From positions 270,081,687 to 270,145,686 of the forward strand of contig NC_061510.1 in NCBI RefSeq assembly GCF_022539505.1: a DNA stretch of 64,000 bases. The letters are read 5' to 3'. Below are positions 56,117-64,000 of the stretch, piece by piece. Origin of the DNA: Lolium rigidum (Eukaryota > Streptophyta > Magnoliopsida > Poales > Poaceae). The notes beneath the pieces are model-generated. The model saw nothing but the letters and a program-made list of their open reading frames with translations. It was not told where the DNA came from and did not search any database. The stretch's first letter is position 1. Each line of letters begins with the position of its first letter. The position numbers and the translations under genes are program-made.

Positions 56117-59100
56117 TCATTTCTTCCCTTGTGTCCCTGCTTGCTTACGATTGGGCCGTATCCATGGAGCATCCTCATCATTTAACTTAATGCTTGGATC
56201 GGTGTTCACTTTGAAGGGCGGAATTTCACCAAACATATTATAATCTTCTGACATGTCTGTCTTGTCCTCCACTCCCACGATGTTTCTTTTCCCTGAAAGA
56301 ACAATGTGGCGCTTTGGATCATCGCATGATGTACTGATCGTTTTCTTATCTTTCCGTTTCCTCGGTTTGCTACTCATGTCCTTGACATAGAAAACCTGAG
56401 CGACATCTTTCGCTAGGACGAATGGTTCGTCAAGGTAACCAAGATTGTTGAAATCCACCATTGTCATTCCGTATTGCTGGTCCACCTTTACCCCACCTCC
56501 TGTTAGCTTGAACCATTTGCACCGGAACAAAGGGACCTTGAAGGAGGGTCCATAGTCAAGTTCCCATATCTCCTCTATGTAACCATAATATGTGACCTTT
56601 TGCCCATTCTCGGTTGCTTGCATCAAAGCGGACACCACTGTTTTGGTTGGTGCTCTTTTTATCTTGGGCGATCGTGTAAAATGTATTCCCATTTATCTCG
56701 TACCCTTGGAAAGTCGTTATAGTCGAAGATGGTGTCTTGGCCAACATGTACAGCTGATCTACAACCTCATTGTCACTCATTAAATGTTTTCTCAACCAAC
56801 TGCCGAAAGTCTCCATGTGGGCCTTCCTAATCCAGGATTCGAGGCTTCCCGGGTTGTCCGAGCGTAAAATATTCTTGTGTTTCTCAAAGTACGGAGCCAC
56901 CAAGCTGGAATTGGTCAGAACTGTGTGGTGTGCTTCGGTCGAGAGAATGGCCGTCCATACATATCGTTGATTTCCTTCCGATCGTGCCTTTTCCACTTAG
57001 TCTCCCCTCGTGCCGCGATCGAGGAAGACCAATCGGCTTAAGGTCGGGAACAAAGTCAACACAAAACTCAATTACCTCCTCATTTCCATAGCCCTTGGCG
57101 ATGCTTCCTTCTGGCCTAGCACGGTTACGAACATATTTCTTTAATACTCCCATGAACCTCTCGAAGGGGAAAATATTGTGTAGAAATACAGGACCGAGAA
57201 TGGAAATCTCTTCGACTAGGTGAACCAGGAGGTGCGTCATAATATCGAAGAAGGATGGCGGGAACACCAACTCGAAACTGACAAGACATTGGACCACATC
57301 GTTCCGTAACCGTGGTAGAACTTCCGGATTGATTACCTTCGAGAGATTGCATTGAGGAATGCACATAGCTTCACAATGGCTACTCGAACATTTTCCGAGC
57401 AGAGCCCCTCAAAGCAATCGGAAGCAATTGCGTCATAATCACGTGGCAGTCGTGAGACTTCAGGTTTTGGAACTTTTTCTCCGCCATGTTTATTATTCCC
57501 TTTATATTGGACGAGAATCCAGACGGGACCTTAATACTGCTCAAGCATTCAAAAAAGATGACCTTCTCTTCTTTGGTCAGAGCGTAGCTGGCACGACCTT
57601 GAAACCATTCCGGATGCTGGTCATCAGGGTCTTTCAAGCGTTGCTGGTCCTGCCGTGCTTCCTTTGTATCATTTGTCTTCCCATACACGCCCAAGAAGCT
57701 TAGCAGGTTCACGCAAATATTCTTCGTAACGTGCATCACGTCGATTGCGGAGCGGACTTCTAGGACTTTCCAATATTCTAGCTCCCGGAATATAGATTTC
57801 TTCTTCCACATGGCTACGTGCCCGTCAGCTCCCTTCGGAACCGATTGTCCGCCGGGACCCTTTCCAAAGATGACTTTCAAATCCTTTACCATATCAAATA
57901 CCTCAGCACCGAGTGCGTTCCGCGAGCTTCGGCCGGTGATCTGCCTTGCCATTGTAATGCTTGCCGCGCTTTCTTACGTTATGATTTTTGGGAAGAAATC
58001 GACGATGCCCCATGTACACGTTCTTCTTACAATTTGGCAAATGTACACTTTCAGTCTCATGTAAGCAGTGCGTGCATGCATTGTATCCCTTATTTGACTG
58101 TCCCGAAAGGTTACTAAGAGCAGGCCAATCGTTGATGGTTACGAAAAGCAACGCTCGTAGGTCAAATTCCTCTTCTTTGTGCTCATCCCACACACGGACA
58201 CCAGGTCTGCCCCACAACCGTAAAAGTTCATCAACTAATGGCCTTAGGTACACATCGATGTCGTTGCCGGGTTGCTTCGGACCTTGGATGAGCACCGGCA
58301 TCATAATGAACTTCCGCTTCATGCACAACCAAGGAGGAAGGTTGTAGATGCATAGAGTCACGGGCCAGGTGCTATGGCTGGAGCTCGCTCGCCGAAAGGA
58401 TTCATGCCATCCGTACTTAGACCAAATCTTATGTTCCTTGCGTCAGCTGCAAAATCTTTAAACTCTCTCGTCGATCTTTCTCCATTGCGTTCCATCTGCG
58501 GGGTGTCTCAACTCCCCGTCCGACTTACGGTCCTCTTTGTGCCATCTCAACAACTTGGCATGCTCTTTGTTCCCGAACGGACGTTTCAACCGTGGTATTA
58601 TAGGAGCATACCACATCACCTTGGCGGGAACCTTCTTCCCGGGTTTCCGGCCCTCGACATCGTCACCAGGGTCATCGCCTCCGATCTTATAACGCAATGC
58701 AGGTGCATACCGGGCATTCATTCAAATTCTCGTATTCACCGCGGTAGAGGATGCGATCGTTGATGCATGCATGTATCTTCAGAACCTCTAAACCTAGAGG
58801 GCAGACAACCTTCTTTGCTTCATACGTACTGGAGGGCAACTCGTTATTCTTTGGAAACATATTCTTCAACATTTTCAGCAAGTTTTCAAATCCCGAGTCA
58901 GCTACACCTTCCTGTGCCTTCCATCTCAGCAAATCCAGTGTGCAGCCCAGCTTTTTCAGACCATTATCGCATCCTGGGTACAGCGACTTTTTGTGATCCT
59001 CTAACATGCGATCCAAATTCTCCCTCTCCTTTTCAGTTTCGCAGCGACTCCGTGCATCGGCAATGGTCCGACCAAGATCATCAGCGGGCTCATCACGTGC

Positions 59101-59456
59101 CTCTTCTTGATCACCTTCCCCTTCACCTTCCCCACCTTCAGCATCATCCATGAAAGTATCACCGAAATGATCAAGATAGCTCTCATCGATGTCATCCCCT
59201 TCTTCATCTTCTTCCATTATAACCCCTCTTTCTCCATGCTTGGTCCAACAATTATAGCTTGGCATGAAACCATGCCGAATCAGGTGCACGTGAACTTCCC
59301 TTGAGGAAGAGTAACCCTTCCGATTCTTACAGTTAACACATGGACAGATAACAAAACCCCCCCTGCTTGTTCGCATTAGCCACTACGAGGAAATCTTGCA
59401 AACCCGTAGTGAATTCGCCGGAGAGTCGGCTAGCGTACATCCATTGCCGATTCATC
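56117..59456 (-). pseudogene. TNP2-type (TNPD) CACTA transposase, multiply frameshifted
   Basis: The likely start is ATG 59456 (MNRQWMYASRLSGEFTTG), after a CTGCAG splice acceptor. A 7-base C run (59357-59363 on +) shifts the frame into FVICPCVNCKNRKGY, the Transpos_assoc zinc-binding-like domain. Next come the ECPVC motif (58695 region), the Transposase_tnp2 domain (STDGMNPF near 58400; IDVMHVTKNICVNLL near 57735), a DUF4218 region (MTHLLVHLVEEISILGP near 57225; PFERFMGVLKKYVRNRARPE) and a DUF4216 region (VTYYGYIEEIWELDYGPSF near 56570), with stop at 56117. Frame changes are visible near 59.36, 58.47, 58.38, 57.92, 57.38, 56.95 and 56.6 kb, though one or two could be introns. It would cut and paste the element at its termini; this copy looks dead. 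Confidence 0.88.
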
Positions 59457-59459
59457 TGC

Positions 59460-59814
59460 ATTATTATAATACAAAATATATAATTAACCATCGCATGCAT
59501 TTGTTAAACTAATTAAATAGAAATTAAACAATGAACTACACACATATGCATATTTTATCAATGACACATATATATGAAAGGTTCAAGTGTGTTGTTGCTA
59601 ACCGCGATCGAGGAGGAAAAAATAAATGAGGAAGCTCGATCAAGTGTGGCTCCGACACTTCATATCATGTTTGTTTCATGCTCTTGGGACATTTCATCAA
59701 ACACCTTGTGTGCATAAGAAGAGCCAAAAGCAAACCTACACCCCTTGTGAAGTTTGTGAAGAGAAGTGGGCACCAAATGGCTAAGTGCTGTGGGCTGGCT
59801 GGTATATATAGGGA
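59460..59814. other. CACTA 5' untranslated/intron region of the transposase
   Basis: AT-rich non-coding DNA between the right subterminal repeats and the transposase start. A TATATATAGGG box at 59804-59813 on + lies next to the repeats; on the - strand TATATATACC (59811-59802) could be the transposase promoter TATA box. Confidence 0.5.
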
Positions 59815-60030
59815 GGGGCTTTAGTCGCGGTTGGCCCGGCCAACCGCGACCGAAGGCCTTTGGGCCAGGCTCGAGGACATTTAGTCGCGGTTGGCCCGGC
59901 CAACCGCGACTAAAGCCCCTCACGTCCACCAGCTGGCCACCGAGCGCGCTGGGCCCAGGCCTTTGGTCGCGGTTGGGCAACCGAGCCGCGACTAAATCCC
60001 CCTTTGGTCGCGGTTTTTGCATTTCCGCGA
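59815..60030. repeat. Right subterminal repeats of the CACTA element
   Basis: Palindromic units at 59822-59850, 59883-59911 and 59966-59992, and an incomplete one at 60006-60032, all built on (A/G)GTCGCGGTT with inverse arms. The first two share the GGCCCGGCC centre, the third has GGGCAACCGAGC. They are followed by AAGGCCTTTTTTCTACCAGTG-type terminal sequence. Confidence 0.85.
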
Positions 60031-60226
60031 CTAATGGGGCTGGACGGAAGGCCTTTTTTCTACCAGTGGACGCTGATTCGAGGCAGCTCGGGCTTTATCT
60101 CCAGCTTCACCACGAGCACGATGAGAGCGCCTAGGAAGAGGAGCGCCGCCATCACCGTGAAGACGGTGGCATAGGTCCACCAGAACGGCCCGGAGCTCTG
60201 GTCCGCCCTGCGCCGAGGCCAGTACT

Positions 60227-60692
60227 CAGGGGCGGAGCCAGCTATATGGCGAGGTTTGGCGGCCGCCATACCTAAATTTTAGCGCTAATAGTAGATATAT
60301 GTATGCAGGTATGGTTCAGGTTTGCTGCCATCCATAGGTATCGCTGCTGTTTGAGAGGTCAGAATTCAGAAACAACGAACCGATATGGTTCAGCTTTCAT
60401 CCATGCATCTCCACATCATCTCTGTCCGTGTTGGGCCTGGTGGCTGTTGGGCCTACTTCCCTGACCGGTGATGTATGTACCCTCGTTGATATCAAAACTC
60501 AGAAACTGCACACGATCCTGCGGCCGCCAAATCGGAAACCTATCGCGATTGACTACGGAGCCGGAGGCGGGCGGCACCACGACACGGCGTAAACGCCCAG
60601 CAGCAACCAGAACCGCGACCACCGGCGACAAGACACCAAGTACATGTAGCCGTATTATGTACTTGGTGTTCTTCTTCGGCCCGGAGCTCCTG
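60227..60692. mobile_element. hAT-like insertion, 466 bp, in codon 18 of the LEA_2 gene
   Basis: It is flanked by a perfect 8-bp duplication CCAGTACT (60219-60226 and 60693-60700), the size made by hAT transposases. The left end CAGGGGCGGAGCCAGC is the classic grass hAT terminus. The right end, inverted, reads CAGGAGCTCCGGGCC, only partly similar. Inside it lies a hairpin ACACCAAGTACAT / ATGTACTTGGTGT (60633-60670). There is no transposase. The right-end CGGCCCGGAGCTC also occurs in the host gene at 60187-60199, so some sequence exchange is possible. Confidence 0.75.
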
Positions 60693-60746
60693 CCAGTACT
60701 CCAGGAGGTGGTTCCACCCATTCTGCTCGGGGCTGAAGCTGGCCAT

Positions 60747-61985
60747 TGTGGTGAATTAATGAACAGTATTTTTTTGACAATAAGCTGGCTAGCACAAGGT
60801 GATGTGAAGGGGAAGGGATAATGACGGGTGGCAATTTAAGTCGCCCTGACCTGTCCGCATTTGAGGGTTCGTACGCAAAGCCAAGAATCAAAGGACGGAG
60901 GAACGTTATTACTTCCCATCTCCCTGTCTAATGAGCCGTGCTCCAGTGCTCCCCCCTCCCCTAAACTTAAAAGGGTAATTTAGTCTTTTGTCATTAATTA
61001 TTAATCCCTAATACTATTTTAGTTAGATTTGCTCCCTCAGATCCAGATCCAAGCCGGTAAGACCCAAGTATTCATATACGTGGATACGTGGAATGATCTA
61101 ACCCTCCTCACACAAGGAGAGGCCGGCGAAGCCTTGGAGCTGGTCATAGATGACAGTGATGCCAAACCAGAGGTTCGTTCCGTCGGCAAGAGAGCCACCG
61201 GCTCAAAGATTTGTGTCGTCTGCAGGGCCACTTCGCTAGACTGCAGCTTGGTGAGGTTTACGTCAGTGCCTCATTCCGTACGTTCCGCACTGAAGTCTGC
61301 GTGAACTGCAGCACCTCACAGATCATACATGGATCGAGGGCGGAGCTATGGTGATGATAAAGCCTAGGAGATCCGTCCATGTTCTTTGGCCGCGCTCCCA
61401 ATCTCCTCTGACGCCTGCTTTTTCCTCTCAATAGGGCTGCCAAGGTCACCATGGCCGCGGTGACGACAAGCTGAAAATGGAGCACCTCATCCTAGAGCTC
61501 CCGCTTGAGGAGGATCATGAGTGTGTATGCTCAAACTCGATGCTCTCAGGTCGCATACCTCCTGCAGGCTGCAGGGATAGCTGCGGCCGCACACCCTCCT
61601 CCTCCCCGCCGGCCAAGATGCTCTGCTTCGAGCAATGCGCGTGGCCCAGGTTAAGTACGGCTAGGCACGTCGGTTCCGCCATGCCGGCAACCTCTCCTGC
61701 CCGTGACGACATCCATGGCCGTGTCACCGCTACCCGCCGACGGGGGATGCTGCGCTTGTGCCGGCCAAAACACAACTCGCCGTCGACCAACGAGCCACCG
61801 TGAACCGTGAGTGACAAGTACGGATCCACCATGGATGATTATGCGTATGTTTCGGTTCTGTATATATTCAATTGCGCCGAATGGGTATATACAGGGCCAA
61901 ATACAACTCAAGTAATCGTTAATAGTTTATTAAGTACCATCATACCCTCAATTATGAAAGGGTACGGAACGATCTGAGCCGTTGT
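60747..61985. other. Upstream region of the LEA_2 gene and unassigned sequence
   Basis: The 250 bases next to the ATG would be the promoter and 5' UTR of the LEA_2 gene. No clear TATA box is seen in the 100 bases upstream. Further out, 61020-61840 is moderately GC-rich with short overlapping frames on both strands, none recognised. No RNA gene seen. Confidence 0.4.
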
Positions 61986-62706
61986 TGTGTTTAAGTTTGA
62001 AGGAGGGGGAGCACTGGAGCAGAAGCCCTGTCTAATGAAATGGATATTCCAGTGTGGGTTTTTGAGACCTCGGGGGCTTATTCGGTCAAATCTTTTTACC
62101 GCATTGTTAGCGATGGGGGTATTAGAGTTCCTCACCTTGCTGCTATTTGGAAGATTCAAATTCCCGGCCGTGTGCATGTCTTCCTCTGGCTTCTGTCCCA
62201 AAATAGACTTCTCACTAGAGATAACCTTGCAAAGCGCCGGCATGTTCATGATCTCTCGTGTTTATTCTGTGATGATCCGGAAACGAGTATACATTTGTTT
62301 TTCGACTATGTGGTTGCGAAACAGACTTGGAAAATGATTAGGGAAACTTTTCCATGCATTCATATGGTTGATTTTAATTCCTTGTACAACATATGGTTAT
62401 CAAATGATCCCATGGCTAGTATTATTACTGCCTCTTTTCTGTGGTCCTTGCGGAAAATTTGGAATGATATTAATTTCCAGGGAAGAAAGTGGTCGAGCCT
62501 GCTGCTGGTTTGGGATCGTGCAACTTCAATGCTACAGAGCTGGGCGCCTTTGCTCAAGGAATCGAACTCTCGGTTGATGGACAGAAGCTTGCGTCTGCTA
62601 GATATCAAGAGGAGAGAATTACTGCGGATTGCTTGGTGGGTATAGCAACGGATGCAGAGCGTCGACAGTTCCTGATCGCCAATACCAATTGGTACAGGCC
62701 AGAATA
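61986..62706 (+). pseudogene. LINE C-terminal fragment with zf-RVT domain
   Basis: An open frame from 62040 to 62645 encodes the reverse-transcriptase zinc-binding (zf-RVT) domain of plant L1-like LINEs. It starts YSVKSFYRIVSDGG, continues AAIWKIQIPGRVHVFLWL, LLTRDNLAKRR, and CLFCDDPETSIHLFFDY with the Cys/His pattern, then WKMIRETFP and a Trp-rich end. The frame is intact for about 200 residues; the polymerase and endonuclease parts are missing. A second frame covers the last 200 bases. It is on the + strand, opposite to the older LINE at 38580. Confidence 0.85.
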
Positions 62707-62741
62707 GTTTTGTACTTTCCTGGAGCTTTGAAAGATCGAGA

Positions 62742-64000
62742 TGTTGCCTAGAGGGGGGTGAATAGGCAATTACAAACTCTTTCGGATTTGTCTTGTAAGA
62801 ATGCGGAATTAAACTATTGTTTAGTTTACAAGCACAAACCCTAGATATGCTAAGCTCAACTAGGTATAACAATAACAACTAGAGCTAAGCAAGATAGGCA
62901 CAAGATATATGTAGCACAAGTGATAGCAAGATATATATATATATACTTCAAGCACGATGGCTATCACAAGGAAAGAGAGCTCGGGTATAGAAATAACCGA
63001 GGCACGCGGAGACGAGGATGTATTCCCGTGTTCCCTTGCTTTGCAACAAGGTACGTCACGTTTGGAGGAGTGGAGGTCCCACGAAGGATTCCCCGCGCCA
63101 TGAAGGCTCACCCTATTCTCCGAACCACACCCACGAAGGATAATGGCCCTTTCCTTATGGTTAGCTTTTCCTCTCGCTCCGGAGATGGCAAGCTCCACAA
63201 CCACTTCACAAGCTCCACGAAGGAGAAGCCCGGGCCCCTTCACAATCTTCACGAAGAGATCACCGGGACACCAACCAAGCCAACTAGGAGGTCACCCTCC
63301 AAGAGTAACAAGCTCACGGTTTCTCACTCGAACAAATCGTGGTGGAGAGCTCAACACTATGCAATGATGCAAAGCAAGAACACCGGAGGTGTTCAAGTCC
63401 TTCACTCTCAAATCCCACCAAAGCAACGAATGCTAGGATGAGATTGGAGAGGAAGAACAAGGGGGAAAGTCAACCAAAGACTCCAAGATCTAGATCCCAA
63501 GAGATTCCCTCACTTAGAGAAGAAACGGTTTGGTGGAAGTGTAGATCTAGATCTCCTCTCTCAAATCCTCAAATATGAGCAAGAATGGTTGGAGGAATCA
63601 AGGGGGAGAGCAAGTTCTTCAAATAGCAACAATGGAGGTGAGAGAATAGGAAGAACTGCTTGCTTAAGGTGGAAGAAGAGCTATTTATAGCATAGGAGCA
63701 AATAAAACTGTTGGGGGGAAAAGACAAGAAAAACGGGCAGAAAACGGCTCTAAAAAGTGGCCCAGCCGGCTGCCAGGCCGGCCGACCGGATTTGGCGCTG
63801 AGGCGGCCGGTGGCCCGTCCGGCCGGACCGGCCCAGCAGCCGGGCGGCTGCAGCGAGCGCGCGGGTGGCGGATAAGGCAGTGGCGCGCGGTCCGGTTCAG
63901 ATCCCGGCTGGGCCGGGAGATCAGCTGGGCGGCCCGGTGCGGAAACGGCGCCTGGGCCGGAGTAAACCGGCAGGCCCACGGGACCTGCCCCGGATGGCAC
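62742..64000 (+). repeat. Probable start of an LTR, running off the window
   Basis: TGTTGCCTAGAGGGGGGTG at 62742 has the TG start and the GAGGGGGGTGAATAGG phrase found at the beginning of many grass LTRs. Downstream are AT-rich DNA, (TA)n at about 62930-62944, gene-free DNA, and a very GC-rich GGCCGGCC-repeating segment (63760-64000). No ORF of retrotransposon type begins before the window ends, so orientation and family are uncertain. Confidence 0.4.

Larger units (their letters stand above)
49298..60068 (-). mobile_element. CACTA (En/Spm-type) transposon, 10.77 kb, inside the LEA_2 gene
   Basis: The termini are CACTGGTGGAAAAAAGG (49298) and the inverse CCTTTTTTCTACCAGTG (to 60068), with the 3-bp duplication GAC (49295-49297 and 60069-60071). 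Subterminal blocks (49316-49510 and 59815-60030) carry GTCGCGGTT repeats. On the - strand it encodes a TNP2-type transposase (59456-56117) and then a Transposase_24/Ulp1 gene (53543-49770). A small gene lies between them on the + strand (55417-55978). Both - strand genes carry frameshifts, so this copy probably cannot supply its own transposase, though intact termini could still be moved in trans. Confidence 0.92.
48853..60746 (-). pseudogene. LEA_2 / NDR1-HIN1-like (NHL) protein gene, broken by two transposons
   Basis: Three coding segments read in order on the - strand: 60746-60693 (codons 1-18, MASFSPEQNGWNHLLEYW), 60218-60069 (codons 19-68, PRRRADQSSGPFWW then a membrane helix TVMAALLFLGALIVLVV), and 49294-48853 (the LEA_2 domain with AVENPNTRTDLSFSDLLFNL, and stop TAG at 48853). 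With both insertions and one copy of each duplication discounted, it would be about 214 residues: a short cytoplasmic tail, one membrane segment and a secreted-side LEA_2 fold, as in NHL proteins linked to stress and defence. The hAT copy leaves the frame intact. A further one-base excess lies in GGG at 49281-49283, just beyond the CACTA site. The C-terminus keeps paired cysteines. The subfamily function is unknown. Confidence 0.85.

Noticed and set aside
63569..64000. Proline/alanine-rich minus-strand ORF at the window end
   Set aside because: It lies in the GGCCGGCC-rich part of a probable LTR and is cut by the window edge.

Overview
This is a plant nuclear DNA window, almost entirely transposable elements, from a large grass genome. 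The LTRs with TGATACGTCTC-type ends, the Tourist and Stowaway MITEs, the tRNA-derived SINE and the subterminal repeats of the CACTA elements point to a Pooideae grass (Triticeae or a close tribe). I cannot fix the genus. There are no bacterial genes, rRNA genes, CRISPR arrays or convincing tRNA genes. Two 100-base N runs (1608-1707 and 46038-46137) are assembly gaps.

Left part (1195-27819) is a Russian doll of LTR retrotransposons. Element A lies on the + strand (5' LTR end 1708-1942, 3' LTR 26231-27819). Its gag is split by element B on the - strand (2652-21894, TSD ATGGG). B in turn carries element C on the - strand (3087-9758, TSD GGCAA) in its 3' LTR, a non-autonomous CACTA transposon (11303-15334, TSD ATG), and a solo LTR (17830-19550, TSD AGTTT). 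A, B and C have tRNA-Asp primer sites and, at most, gag and aspartic-protease-like ORFs. No reverse transcriptase or integrase is visible, so they look like a GAG-only, non-autonomous gypsy-type family needing a helper.

The middle (27820-48850) is older, mixed sequence: a copia gag fragment with a separate 167-bp LTR, a Tourist MITE with intact TTA duplication, a tRNA-like SINE, a candidate Helitron (33840-36705), a decayed LINE, CACTA-like ends, a 136-bp tandem array running into the second gap, and several MITEs. Several GC-rich blocks remain unassigned.

The right part (48853-60746) holds the only recognisable host gene: a small LEA_2 / NDR1-HIN1-like membrane-anchored protein on the - strand, destroyed by two insertions. 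A 466-bp hAT-like element (TSD CCAGTACT) sits after codon 18, and a 10,771-bp CACTA transposon (TSD GAC) sits after codon 68. The CACTA element carries a frameshifted TNP2-type transposase, a second - strand gene with Transposase_24-like and Ulp1-like cysteine protease parts, and a small + strand gene with an acidic tail between them. Its palindromic subterminal repeats occur at both ends and also as a cluster in the middle. Beyond the gene lie a LINE C-terminal fragment (61986-62706) and what looks like the start of another LTR running off the window.
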